Shown: positions 16,153 through 23,488 of the stretch, piece after piece
Numbering within the stretch: the first letter of the stretch is position 1
Layout of the letters: each line of letters starts with the position of its first letter
Translations under genes and position numbers: made by a program
Notes under the pieces: model-generated
Seen by the model: the letters and a program-made list of their open reading frames with translations, nothing else
Database searches by the model: none
Told to the model about the DNA's origin: nothing
Source: Nocardioides aromaticivorans
GTDB lineage: Bacteria; Actinomycetota; Actinomycetes; Propionibacteriales; Nocardioidaceae
Length of the DNA: 64,000 nucleotides
Assembly (NCBI RefSeq): GCF_013408525.1
Contig: NZ_JACBZM010000001.1
Coordinates: forward strand, 2,542,001 to 2,606,000
Direction of reading: 5' to 3'

Positions 16153-17040
16153 CTACCCGGCCAGCGGCGGGTACCGCTCGCTGCAGAACGCCTCCAGCCG
16201 CTCGGCCAGCCCGGCCAGCACGGTCGCCGCGTGGTGCCGGGGATCCCAGGCCGCGACGAGGGTGAGGGTCAGTGGCGCGCCCGCGTCGTCGAGGACGAGG
16301 GTGCGCTCGAGGTCGAAGCGCGGGTCGTCGGAGACGACGGCGATGCCGCGGCCGGCGGCGGCCAGGGCCTGCGCGACCTGGGGGTTGCTGCAGGCGATCA
16401 CCTCGGAGGCCGCCGCACCGGCGCGGGCGAGCGCCTCGTCGAGCAGGGTGCGCGGTCGGGCACCGGGCTCGAGCGTGATCAGCCGCTCGTCGGCGAGCTC
16501 GGCGACGGGTACGGCGGACCGGCCGGCGTACGGGTGGTCGGCGCGGACGTAGGCCCACACGGGCAGCCGGGCGACCGGCGCGCTGCTCAGGTGCCGCGGC
16601 GGCGGCACGGTGAGGACGGCGAGGTCGAGGTCGTCGCCGAGCCCGTCGATCGCGTCGGCGGCGTTGGCCTCGTGCACGGTGATGAGCGGGTCGTCGGGGC
16701 CGAGGGTGGCGAGGAAGGGCGCGACCACGTCGGTCAGCGTGGTGGTCGGCGCGGCCGCGCGGACCCGCTCGAGGCGGCCGGCGGCGAGCGCCTCGGCGAG
16801 CGAGCGGGCCGCCTCGGCGCTGGTGAGCACGTCGCGCGTCGCGGCGAGGAAGGTGTGGCCGGCGGCGGTCAGGCTGAGTCGCCGGTGGTGGCGGTGGAAG
16901 AGGGTGACACCGGTCTGCCGCTCGAGCTGCTGGAGCTGGCGCGACAGGGCCGGCTGGGTGACGTGCAGCGCCTCCGCGGCGGCGCTCACCGAGCCCAGCT
17001 CGGCCACCGTGCTGAAGGTGGTCAGGAGGCGCAGGTCCAC
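16153..17040 (-). CDS. LysR family regulator of the gab operon
   Basis: A 295-residue LTTR. The N-terminal winged HTH is VDLRLLTTFSTVAELGSVSAAAEALHVTQPALSRQLQQLE, and a periplasmic-binding-protein-like effector domain follows. The GTG at 17040 gives the normal LTTR length; longer readings run through the promoter. It is transcribed away from gabT, the classic arrangement for an LTTR and its target, and a T-N11-A palindrome lies in the gap. GABA or a related amino acid is the likely co-inducer. It converges on sdaA with 12 bp between stops. Confidence 0.88.
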   Translation of the reverse strand: MDLRLLTTFSTVAELGSVSAAAEALHVTQPALSRQLQQLERQTGVTLFHRHHRRLSLTAAGHTFLAATRDVLTSAEAARSLAEALAAGRLERVRAAAPTTTLTDVVAPFLATLGPDDPLITVHEANAADAIDGLGDDLDLAVLTVPPPRHLSSAPVARLPVWAYVRADHPYAGRSAVPVAELADERLITLEPGARPRTLLDEALARAGAAASEVIACSNPQVAQALAAAGRGIAVVSDDPRFDLERTLVLDDAGAPLTLTLVAAWDPRHHAATVLAGLAERLEAFCSERYPPLAG

Positions 17041-17051
17041 CCGCCCACTGT

Positions 17052-17066
17052 ATGCCGCAGCGGCAT
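17052..17066 (+). promoter_or_regulatory. LysR-type T-N11-A inverted repeat
   Basis: ATGCCGCAGCGGCAT is a perfect 6-bp inverted repeat with a 3-bp centre and contains the T-N11-A core of LysR recognition sites. It lies in the 56-bp region between the lysR and gabT starts. Confidence 0.65.
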
Positions 17067-17096
17067 CCAAATCCCAACAGAAAGGCATTGGACGAC

Positions 17097-18470
17097 ATGC
17101 AGGGCGCGGAGCACGATAGGAGGGTGACCACCGAGACCTCCGCCCCCGCCGTACGCCAGGCACGCCGCCTGGTCACCCCCATCCCCGGCCCGAAGTCGGT
17201 CGAGCTGATGGCCCGCAAGACGTCGGCCGTCGCCTCCGGCGTCGGTACGACGATGCCGGTCTTCACCGCCCACGCCGGCGGCGGCCTGCTCGAGGACGTC
17301 GACGGCAACATCCTCATCGACCTCGGCTCCGGCATCGCCGTCACCACCGTCGGTGCGGCCGAGCCGCGCGTCGTCGCGGCCGTGCAGGAGCAGGTCGCGG
17401 CGTTCACCCACACCTGCTTCATGGTGACGCCCTACGAGGGCTATGTCGCCGTCGCCGAGCACCTCAACCGGCTCACCCCGGGCGACCACGAGAAGCGCAC
17501 CGCGCTCTTCAACTCCGGCGCCGAGGCGGTCGAGAACGCCGTCAAGATCGCGCGCCACCACACCGGCAAGGACGCGGTCGTCGTCTTCGACCACGCCTAC
17601 CACGGCCGCACCAACCTGACGATGGCGATGACCGCCAAGTCGATGCCCTACAAGCACGGCTTCGGCCCGTTCGCCTCCGAGGTCTACCGCGCGCCGCTGT
17701 CCTACCCCTACCGCGACGGCGGGCTCGACGGCGCCACGGCCGCCGCCCGTGCCATCGACGTGATCGAGAAGCAGGTCGGCGCCGACAACCTCGCCGCCGT
17801 CGTGATCGAGCCGATCCAGGGCGAGGGCGGCTTCATCGTCCCCGCCGCCGGCTTCCTGTCCGCGCTGGCCGAGTGGTGCACCGCCAACGGCGTCGTCTTC
17901 GTCGCCGACGAGGTGCAGAGCGGCTTCGCCCGCACCGGTGCGATGTTCGCGTGCGAGCACGACGGCGTCGTACCCGACCTGATCGTGACGGCCAAGGGCA
18001 TCGCCGGCGGCCTGCCGCTCTCCGCGGTCACCGGCCGCGCCGAGATGATGGACGCGGTCCACGTCGGCGGCCTCGGTGGCACGTACGGCGGCAACCCGAT
18101 CGCCTGCGCCGCGGCGCTCGCGGTCATCGAGACCATCGAGGCCGACGGCCTGGTGGAGCGCGCCCGGCAGATCGAGGAGCTCGTCGTCGGCCGGCTCCGC
18201 GCGATCGGCGAGCGCGACAGCCGGATCGGCGACGTCCGCGGCCGGGGCGCCATGCTCGCGGTCGAGCTGGTCGAGGCCGGCACCGACACGCCCGACCCCG
18301 TCCTGGCCAAGGAGATCGCGACCCGCTCCCACGCCGAGGGCGTCATCGTCCTGACCTGCGGCACCTACGGCAACGTGCTGCGCTTCCTCCCGCCCCTGTC
18401 GATCACCGACGAGCAGCTCAACGAGGCGTTCGACGTGGTCGAGGCAGCGCTCGCGGCGGCCGGGCAGTGA
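17097..18470 (+). CDS. gabT: 4-aminobutyrate aminotransferase
   Basis: A PLP-dependent class III aminotransferase of about 457 residues. Landmarks are IPGPKSVELMARK, the NSGAEAVENAVKIAR motif, VADEVQSGFARTG and the PLP lysine in TAKGIAGGLPLSAV. It transfers the amino group of GABA to 2-oxoglutarate, giving succinate semialdehyde and glutamate. ATG 17097 is one start. GTG 17124 is an alternative, with AGGAGG directly abutting it (too close for normal use; leaderless initiation possible). Its stop overlaps the dehydrogenase gene (GTGA). Confidence 0.92.
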   Translation: MQGAEHDRRVTTETSAPAVRQARRLVTPIPGPKSVELMARKTSAVASGVGTTMPVFTAHAGGGLLEDVDGNILIDLGSGIAVTTVGAAEPRVVAAVQEQVAAFTHTCFMVTPYEGYVAVAEHLNRLTPGDHEKRTALFNSGAEAVENAVKIARHHTGKDAVVVFDHAYHGRTNLTMAMTAKSMPYKHGFGPFASEVYRAPLSYPYRDGGLDGATAAARAIDVIEKQVGADNLAAVVIEPIQGEGGFIVPAAGFLSALAEWCTANGVVFVADEVQSGFARTGAMFACEHDGVVPDLIVTAKGIAGGLPLSAVTGRAEMMDAVHVGGLGGTYGGNPIACAAALAVIETIEADGLVERARQIEELVVGRLRAIGERDSRIGDVRGRGAMLAVELVEAGTDTPDPVLAKEIATRSHAEGVIVLTCGTYGNVLRFLPPLSITDEQLNEAFDVVEAALAAAGQ

Positions 18471-19753
18471 GCGTCGACGTCCTGCCGGGGACGTCGACCA
18501 CCGAGGAGGTCCGCAAGGACCCGCTCGGCGACGCCCACCGGCAGCTGCGCGCTGCCTGCGACCGGCTCGGCCTGGACGAGGGCACCTTCGCGATGCTCGC
18601 CACGCCGCGCCGCGAGATGACCGTCAGCATCCCCCTGCGCCGCGACAGCGGCGAGGTCGAGGTGCTCATCGGCCACCGGGTGCAGCACAACTTCTCCCGT
18701 GGCCCGGCCAAGGGCGGCCTGCGCTACAGCCCGGAGGTCGACCTCGACGAGGTCCGCGCCCTGGCGATGTGGATGAGCTGGAAGTGCGCCCTGCTCGACG
18801 TGCCGTACGGCGGCGCGAAGGGCGGCGTGCGGATCGACCCGCGCGACTACAGCCAGGCCGAGCTGCAGCGGGTGACCCGCCGCTACGCCAGCGAGATCAG
18901 CCCGATCATCGGCCCGGCGCACGACATCCCGGCCCCCGACATCGGCACCGACGAGAGCACCATGGCCTGGATCATGGACACCTACTCGGTGAGCAGCGGG
19001 CACACCGTCCTCGGTGTCGTGACCGGCAAGCCGATCAGCCTCGGCGGCTCGCTCGGCCGCGCGATGGCGACCTCCCGGGGCGTCGTCGAGGTCGCGCTCG
19101 CCGCGATCTCCAGCACCGGACTCGACCCGCGCGGCACGACGGCCGCCGTCCAGGGCTTCGGCAAGGTCGGCCGCGGCAGCGCGGTCCTGCTCGCCGAGGC
19201 CGGCGTGCGGGTCGTCGCCGTCAGTGACCAGTACGGCGGCGTGCGCGACCCGCAGGGCCTCGACATCGCGGCCCTGTGCGCCCACGTGGACGCCACCGGC
19301 AGCGTGGTCGGCTTCGGCCGGCTCACCGAGATCAGCAACGAGGACCTGCTCGAGCTCGACGTCGACCTGCTCGTGCCGGCCGCCGTCGAGGGCGTGATCC
19401 ACGAGGGCAACGCCGACCGGATCCGCGCGCGCCTCGTCGTCGAGGGCGCCAACGGCCCGACGAGCACCCGCGCCGACGAGCTCCTGCGCGAGCGGGGCGT
19501 GCTCGTCGTACCGGACATCCTGGCGAACGCCGGCGGCGTGGTCGTCTCCTACTTCGAGTGGGTGCAGGCCAACCAGGCGTACTGGTGGTCCGAGGACGAG
19601 GTGAACCAGCGCCTCGCCGAGCGGATGCTCCTCGCCTGGCAGCGCGTCCACGAGCGCGCCACCACCGACCAGACCACCCTCCGCGAGGCGGCGACCTGCA
19701 TCGCCGTCGAGCGGGTCGCCGCAGCCCACCAGCAGAGAGGCCTCTACCCGTGA
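18467..19753 (+). CDS. Glu/Leu/Phe/Val family dehydrogenase (glutamate dehydrogenase-like)
   Basis: A 428-residue amino-acid dehydrogenase. The substrate domain has GPAKGGLRYSPEV and the catalytic lysine region VPYGGAKGGVRIDPR, then DIGTDESTMAWIMD. The Rossmann domain has AVQGFGKVGRGSA and VPAAVEGVIHEGNA. It is placed between gabT and gabD with 4-nt overlaps on both sides. It could regenerate 2-oxoglutarate from the glutamate formed by GabT, releasing ammonia. That coupling is inferred from the operon; specificity for glutamate versus branched-chain amino acids cannot be settled by eye. Confidence 0.9.
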   Translation: MSVDVLPGTSTTEEVRKDPLGDAHRQLRAACDRLGLDEGTFAMLATPRREMTVSIPLRRDSGEVEVLIGHRVQHNFSRGPAKGGLRYSPEVDLDEVRALAMWMSWKCALLDVPYGGAKGGVRIDPRDYSQAELQRVTRRYASEISPIIGPAHDIPAPDIGTDESTMAWIMDTYSVSSGHTVLGVVTGKPISLGGSLGRAMATSRGVVEVALAAISSTGLDPRGTTAAVQGFGKVGRGSAVLLAEAGVRVVAVSDQYGGVRDPQGLDIAALCAHVDATGSVVGFGRLTEISNEDLLELDVDLLVPAAVEGVIHEGNADRIRARLVVEGANGPTSTRADELLRERGVLVVPDILANAGGVVVSYFEWVQANQAYWWSEDEVNQRLAERMLLAWQRVHERATTDQTTLREAATCIAVERVAAAHQQRGLYP

Positions 19754-21216
19754 CATCGCTCGACCAGCTCATCGCTTCGCTCGCCCCCGCCAACGGCATC
19801 CACGTCGGTGGCCGCTGGGAGGCCGGCGAGCTCGGCACGTACGACGTCGACGACCCCGCCGACAAGGCGGTGCTCGCCGCGGTGGCGAACGCCGGTGCCG
19901 CTCAGGCGACGGCCGCGGTCGACGCCGCCGAGGCCGCCGCTGCGGAGTGGGCCGCGACCAGCCCGCGCCGCCGCTCCGAGATCCTGCACCGGGTCTTCGA
20001 ACTGATGCACCGCGACGCCGACGACCTCGCCGCCCTGATCTGCGCCGAGAACGGCAAGTCCGCCACCGACGCCCGCGCCGAGGTCGGCTACGCGGCGGAG
20101 TTCTTCCGCTGGTTCGCCGAGGAGGCCGTGCGCATCGACGGCAGCTACGGCTCGGCGCCGGCCGGCGGCGTCCGCACCGTCGTCACCCGTCGTCCGGTCG
20201 GCATCGCCGCGCTCGTCACGCCGTGGAACTTCCCGGCCGCCATGGCCACCCGCAAGATCGCCCCGGCCCTGGCCGCCGGTTGCACGGTGGTGCTCAAGCC
20301 GGCGGCGGAGACCCCGCTGACCGCGCTCGCCGTGGCCCGCCTGCTCGCCGAGGCCGGTGTCCCGGCGGGCGTCGTCAACGTCGTACCGACCACGGAGCCG
20401 GAGGAGGTCGTCGGCACCTGGCTGGCCGACCCGCGGGTGCGCAAGGTGTCCTTCACCGGGTCCACCGGCGTCGGCCGCCACCTGCTGCGCCAGGCCGCCG
20501 ACCGGGTCCTCAACGCCTCGATGGAGCTGGGCGGCAACGCGCCCTTCATCGTGACCGAGGACGCCGACGTCGCCGCCGCCGTCGAGGGCGCGATGATCGC
20601 GAAGTTCCGCGGGGGCGGGCAGGCCTGCACGGCCGCCAACCGGCTCTACGTCCACGCCGACGTCGCCGAGGAGTTCACCCGCCTGCTGGCCGAGCGCGTC
20701 AACGCGCTGGTCGTCGGCCGCGGTGCCGACGCGAGCACGCAGATCGGCCCGCTCATCAACGAGCGCGCCGTGCACCGGGTCGCCGGCCTCGTCGACGACG
20801 CCGTCGCCGGCGGCGCCCGCGTGGTCGCGCAGGCCGAGCTGCCGGCCGACCTGAGCGGCTACTTCTTCGCGCCGACGGTGCTCGCTGACGTCGTACCGGA
20901 TGCCCGGGTGGTGCAGGAGGAGATCTTCGCGCCGGTCGCGCCGATCGTGACCTGGACCGACGAGGCGGAGCTGCTCGCGCTGGTCAACGAGAGCGAGATG
21001 GGCCTCGCCGGCTACCTCTACTCGGGAGACCTCAAGCGCGCGCTGCAGCTCGCCGAGCGGATCGACAGCGGCATGATCGGCATCAACCGCGGCCTCGTCT
21101 CCGACCCGGCCGCGCCCTTCGGCGGCTTCAAGCAGAGCGGCCTCGGGCGCGAGGGTGCGCACGAGGGCATCGAGGAGTACCAGGAGACGCAGTACTTCAG
21201 CGTCGACTGGAGCTGA
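19750..21216 (+). CDS. gabD: succinate-semialdehyde dehydrogenase, NAD(P)+
   Basis: A 488-residue aldehyde dehydrogenase. It has the TPWNFPAAMATRKIAPALAAGC motif, FTGSTGVGRHL, catalytic Glu in ELGGNAP and nucleophile Cys in GGGQACTAANR. The C-terminus PFGGFKQSGLGREGAHEGIEEYQETQY is typical of GabD. It oxidises the succinate semialdehyde made by GabT to succinate, feeding the TCA cycle. Its GTG start overlaps the stop of the preceding dehydrogenase. A strong hairpin follows 27 bp after the stop. Confidence 0.93.
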   Translation: MTSLDQLIASLAPANGIHVGGRWEAGELGTYDVDDPADKAVLAAVANAGAAQATAAVDAAEAAAAEWAATSPRRRSEILHRVFELMHRDADDLAALICAENGKSATDARAEVGYAAEFFRWFAEEAVRIDGSYGSAPAGGVRTVVTRRPVGIAALVTPWNFPAAMATRKIAPALAAGCTVVLKPAAETPLTALAVARLLAEAGVPAGVVNVVPTTEPEEVVGTWLADPRVRKVSFTGSTGVGRHLLRQAADRVLNASMELGGNAPFIVTEDADVAAAVEGAMIAKFRGGGQACTAANRLYVHADVAEEFTRLLAERVNALVVGRGADASTQIGPLINERAVHRVAGLVDDAVAGGARVVAQAELPADLSGYFFAPTVLADVVPDARVVQEEIFAPVAPIVTWTDEAELLALVNESEMGLAGYLYSGDLKRALQLAERIDSGMIGINRGLVSDPAAPFGGFKQSGLGREGAHEGIEEYQETQYFSVDWS

Positions 21217-21243
21217 TCGAGCGGGACCCAAGGCAGCGTGATC

Positions 21244-21282
21244 GGGACCGATCACTGACGGCATTCGTCAGTGATCGGTCCC
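21244..21282 (+). terminator. long perfect hairpin after gabD
   Basis: GGGACCGATCACTGACG (21244-21260) pairs perfectly with 21266-21282 around a 5-nt GCATT loop: a 17-bp stem. It is followed by GTTCCGCTTTTCC. It probably terminates the gab operon; the T-run is weak and offset. Confidence 0.75.
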
Positions 21283-21396
21283 GTTCCGCTTTTCCGACCC
21301 ATCCGGAAAAGCGCTTGGCCGGTTCGCGTGCCGGCACCTACCGTTGACGACCGACAGGGCCGGAGCGACCGGCCCGAGCAGATGAAGGACGGACCC

Positions 21397-21576
21397 GTGC
21401 GCAGCCATCGCAGCAGCTCCAGCGCCACGATTCGCAGGTTCGCGGATCGTGCGATGTGTGCTGCCCTCGCGCGCCCCGCCAACGAACTGCCGTCGCCGAC
21501 CATCGTCCTCGGCGGTGAGCAGGGCAAGCGCCACGCGTGGCTGCTGCCGGCCGCCAAGGAGCCGCTCCTGACCTAG
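21397..21576 (+). CDS. small basic hypothetical protein at the left edge of the tRNA array
   Basis: A 59-residue ORF beginning at GTG with AAGGAC 8 nt upstream; an ATG at 21382 is an in-frame alternative with a poorer ribosome-binding site. The product starts with a Ser/Arg-rich stretch (RSHRSSSSATIRR) and ends HAWLLPAAKEPLLT. No family is recognised. G/C third-position bias is normal for the region. A 9-bp hairpin follows its stop. It is probably a real small gene because it has its own ribosome-binding site and terminator-like end. Confidence 0.5.
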   Translation: MRSHRSSSSATIRRFADRAMCAALARPANELPSPTIVLGGEQGKRHAWLLPAAKEPLLT

Positions 21577-21604
21577 GTGCACCCGCACCTGGACCCGTAC
21601 GGGC

Positions 21605-21648
21605 AAGGGCCGCTCCAGCCGAGGCAGACGTCTCGCGGGGCGGCCCTT
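21605..21648 (+). terminator. hairpin after the small ORF
   Basis: AAGGGCCGC (21605-21613) pairs exactly with 21640-21648 across a 26-nt loop. It lies 28 bp after the small ORF and about 50 bp before the first tRNA. It could be a terminator without a T-tract or a processing structure. Confidence 0.45.
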
Positions 21649-21699
21649 CTGCATGTCCGGACCGTTCCGGACCGTCCTCAACTCAACAGCAGCAACCGA

Positions 21700-21772
21700 A
21701 TGGGTGTGGCGCAACGTCAAGCGCTCCGGTCTCCAAAACCGGCGGTTGGGGGTTCGAGTCCCTCCACCCATG
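21700..21772 (+). tRNA. tRNA-Trp (CCA), atypical D-loop
   Basis: A full cloverleaf can be drawn: acceptor ATGGGTG/CACCCAT (7/7 bp), D-stem GCGC/GCGC, anticodon stem CCGGT/ACCGG with loop CTCCAAA (anticodon CCA at 21733-21735), and T-arm GGGGG-TTCGAGT-CCCTC. Discriminator G73 fits Trp identity. The 8-nt D-loop AACGTCAA lacks the G18-G19 pair that normally docks with the T-loop. A1-T72 at the end of the acceptor is also unusual. No CCA is encoded. Confidence 0.85.
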
Positions 21773-21939
21773 CGAACCGTGGAAGGTCCCACGGGCACCG
21801 GACCAGCGCCCTCGCCGAGAGGCCAGGGCGCAATGGCACCGGGCTGACGGTCACTCGGCCGTGGGGCACCTCTCCCGACCCAGACCTCCCGCCGGACGGC
21901 GGGCGGAGTGGGGGCGAACTCAACAGTGGACAGCATCAA

Positions 21940-22023
21940 GCTCACCTGCCGGAACAGGTAGACGGGCCGCGTTGAGGGCGCGGTGTCCTGCGGGACGTGA
22001 GGGTTCGACTCCCTCGGTGAGCA
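21940..22023 (+). tRNA. tRNA-Leu (GAG)
   Basis: A class II tRNA: acceptor GCTCACC/GGTGAGC, Leu-like D-arm with AACAGGTAGAC, anticodon stem CCGCG/CGCGG with loop TTGAGGG (GAG at 21974-21976), long variable arm TGTCCTGCGGGACGT, T-arm GAGGG-TTCGACT-CCCTC and discriminator A. CCA follows directly (22024-22026), so the 3' end is encoded. It is only 4 nt from the next tRNA. Confidence 0.92.
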
Positions 22024-22027
22024 CCAC

Positions 22028-22110
22028 GCCCGCCTGGCGGAACAGGTAGACGCGCACGGCTCAGGACCGTGTCCCTTCGGGGGGTCCCGGTTCGAGTCCG
22101 GGGGCGGGTA
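22028..22110 (+). tRNA. tRNA-Leu (CAG)
   Basis: A class II tRNA: acceptor GCCCGCC/GGCGGGT (G1-T72 wobble), D-arm with AACAGGTAGACGC, anticodon arm CACGG-CTCAGGA-CCGTG (CAG at 22063-22065), variable arm with CCC-TTC-GGG, T-arm CCCGG-TTCGAGT-CCGGG and discriminator A. CCA is not encoded. It lies immediately downstream of the GAG isoacceptor. Confidence 0.92.
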
Positions 22111-22116
22111 CGCAGC

Positions 22117-22134
22117 CGACGTCGTACGACGTCG
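22117..22134. repeat. 18-bp perfect palindrome between tRNA genes
   Basis: CGACGTCGTACGACGTCG reads identically on both strands. It sits in the 29-bp gap between tRNA-Leu(CAG) and the tRNA-Met-like gene. It could be a protein-binding or RNA-processing site. The inner GTCGTACGAC word is frequent in this DNA, so chance extension is possible. Confidence 0.4.
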
Positions 22135-22139
22135 CACGA

Positions 22140-22207
22140 AGCGGGTGTCGGGAGACGCCTTGGGCCTCATGAGCCCGACGGCCCACGTTCGACTCGTGGC
22201 CCCGCTA
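22140..22207 (+). tRNA. tRNA-Met-like (CAT) with shortened D-arm
   Basis: Acceptor AGCGGGT/CCCCGCT (6 of 7 pairs), anticodon stem TGGGC/GCCCG with loop CTCATGA (CAT at 22168-22170), variable ACGGC, T-arm CCACG-TTCGACT-CGTGG and discriminator A. Only 14 nt separate the acceptor from the anticodon stem, against about 19 in a normal tRNA, leaving at most a 3-bp GTC/GAC mini D-arm with a GGGA loop. Length is 68 nt. It may be a degenerate tRNA, a tRNA-Ile2 precursor type (CAT), or a functional reduced tRNA. Standard scanners could miss it. Confidence 0.6.
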
Positions 22208-22268
22208 CTGGCCGCACGGCCTGCCGGAGTGCTGCCGGCACACCACGACGAGGAGGAGGTGACAGCAC

Positions 22269-22631
22269 ATGGAGAAGCGAAACGGACGGATGCGTGCCGA
22301 GACGGTCGCGGTCCCGAAGGACGAGGTTGCGGACCGCATCCTCACCACCCAGGGCGTCACCGTCGCCTACGCGCACCCGACGCCGCTCGATGCCACCCTG
22401 CGGTGGCGGTGCGCCGACCACGAGGACCCGGAGCTCTTCGACCCGGTCGACGAGGCGACCCTCGCCGAGGCGCGGGCGTTCTGCGGCGGTTGCGAGGTCA
22501 GCAGCCTCTGCCTCCGACTCGGCACGAGCCGCGCCGAGTGGGGTGTGTGGGGCGGCGTGCTCCTCGAGGGCGGCAAGGCCGTCGACAAGGTCCGGCAGCG
22601 CGGACGGCCGAAGAAGGTCGTCGCCGCCTGA
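22269..22631 (+). CDS. WhiB-family [4Fe-4S] regulator with C-terminal AT-hook
   Basis: A 120-residue Wbl protein. The four cluster cysteines are Cys48 (RWRCADHEDPELFDP), Cys72 and Cys75 (FCGGC) and Cys81 (VSSLC). The G[VI]WGG turn appears as EWGVWGGVL, and the C-terminus carries RGRPKK, an AT-hook-like DNA-contact motif. Wbl proteins bind sigma factor region 4 and DNA and occur in Actinobacteria and their phages. It sits inside the tRNA array, flanked by tRNA-Met-like and tRNA-Arg, which is also typical of phage or mobile cargo. AGGAGGTG precedes the ATG by about 9 nt. Confidence 0.92.
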   Translation: MEKRNGRMRAETVAVPKDEVADRILTTQGVTVAYAHPTPLDATLRWRCADHEDPELFDPVDEATLAEARAFCGGCEVSSLCLRLGTSRAEWGVWGGVLLEGGKAVDKVRQRGRPKKVVAA

Positions 22632-22696
22632 CCACCACCGCACCGGCTGCGTGCGGGACGCCCGAGGCGTCGAAGGGCCCGAGCCCGGCAGCCAGA

Positions 22697-22768
22697 CCCG
22701 CCGTGGTCCAACGGACACGACGCGACGCTACGAACGTCGAGACGGAGGTTCGACTCCTCCCGGTGGGA
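22697..22768 (+). tRNA. tRNA-Arg (ACG)
   Basis: Acceptor CCCGCCG/CGGTGGG (one G-T wobble), 3-bp D-stem GTC/GAC with loop containing GG, anticodon arm CGACG-CTACGAA-CGTCG (ACG at 22730-22732), 4-nt variable loop, T-arm GGAGG-TTCGACT-CCTCC and discriminator A. The C1-G72 first pair is uncommon for an elongator tRNA. CCA is not encoded. It is separated by a single base from the tRNA-His-like gene. Confidence 0.85.
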
Positions 22769-22769
22769 C

Positions 22770-22852
22770 GGTGACCGATGGGCAACGGCTGCTCGCCAGG
22801 ACGTGGCCCTGGTTCCCTCGCGGTGCAGCGGGTTCGACTCCCGCCGGTCGCC
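22770..22852 (+). tRNA. tRNA-His-like (GTG) with aberrant anticodon loop and long variable region
   Basis: Acceptor GTGACCG/CGGTCGC plus an extra G at -1 (22770) opposite C73 (22852), the universal His identity pair. D-stem GGGC/GCTC with GG in the loop, anticodon stem CCAGG/CCTGG, T-arm GCGGG-TTCGACT-CCCGC. The anticodon loop is ACGTGGC, giving anticodon GTG but C instead of the invariant U33. The variable region is about 15 nt where about 5 is normal, and position 8 is A instead of U. The identity elements are good; the defects suggest decay or a specialised tRNA. Confidence 0.6.
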
Positions 22853-22883
22853 CTCCGCCGGTGGCGCGCGCCACCGGCTCCCT

Positions 22884-22954
22884 GCGGGTGAAGTGTTACG
22901 GCAGCACCCCTGGCTTCCACCCAGGTCGCGCGGGTTCGACTCCCGCCGCCCGCA
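22884..22954 (+). tRNA. tRNA-Gly (TCC)
   Basis: Acceptor GCGGGTG/CGCCCGC (one wobble), D-arm GTGT-TACGGCA-GCAC, anticodon arm CCTGG-CTTCCAC-CCAGG (TCC at 22917-22919), 4-nt variable loop, T-arm GCGGG-TTCGACT-CCCGC and discriminator A. CCA follows directly (22955-22957). A8 replaces the usual U8, as in the neighbouring His-like gene, hinting at common origin. Confidence 0.85.
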
Positions 22955-23003
22955 CCAGCATCGACGACGCCCGACGTACCCGACCAGAGAGGAGGTGTCA
23001 GCG

Positions 23004-23453
23004 ATGACCGCAACGACCGTCACCCTGCTGAACGCCTCCTACGAGCCGCTCGGCAAGGTGTCCTTCCAGCAGGCCGTCCGGATGGTCGCCCGGAAGGTGG
23101 CCGCCGTCGAGGAGGCCGTCGAGGGCCGGATGGCCGGGCCCTGGCCGTGGCCGCGCGTGATCCGGCTGCTGCGCTACATCAGCCCGAAGTGGCTCTACCG
23201 ACCGGCCGGCTGGCACCGCGGTGGCGTGTTCATCCGCGACGGCCACCGGTGCGCCTACTGCGGCGCGAAGGCGACCACGATCGACCACGTCCTGCCGCGC
23301 TCGCGAGGCGGCGAGTGGTCGTGGCTCAACTGTGTCGCGGCCTGCCGCTCGTGCAACGAGCGGAAGGGCAACCGGACGCCGGAGGAGGCGCGGATGAAGC
23401 TCCGCTTCCAGCCGTTCGTGCCCACCCGCGCACAGCTCGCCGCGCGGGCCTGA
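23004..23453 (+). CDS. HNH endonuclease of the actinobacterial tRNA-array type
   Basis: A 149-residue protein. The C-terminal HNH/zinc module has CAYC (Cys83/Cys86), TTIDHVLPRSRGG (catalytic His95), LNCVAACRSC with Cys114/Cys117, and N118-ERKGN. The N-terminal VTLLNASYEPLGKVSFQQAVRM is a conserved extension of this HNH subfamily. It is a metal-dependent nicking or cutting enzyme. ATG 23004 follows AGAGGAGGT. Placed between tRNA-Gly and tRNA-Cys, it may have mobilised or homed with the array; the family is also chromosomal in many actinobacteria, so this is not proof of mobility. Confidence 0.88.
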   Translation: MTATTVTLLNASYEPLGKVSFQQAVRMVARKVAAVEEAVEGRMAGPWPWPRVIRLLRYISPKWLYRPAGWHRGGVFIRDGHRCAYCGAKATTIDHVLPRSRGGEWSWLNCVAACRSCNERKGNRTPEEARMKLRFQPFVPTRAQLAARA

Positions 23454-23488
23454 CCGCCGAGGACCTCGGTGGTCGGGCCCGTCGGCAC

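Noticed and set aside
21820..21935. Possible extra tRNA between Trp and Leu(GAG)
   Set aside because: A CGCCCT/AGGGCG hairpin is present, but there is no TTCGA T-loop and no acceptor pairing.
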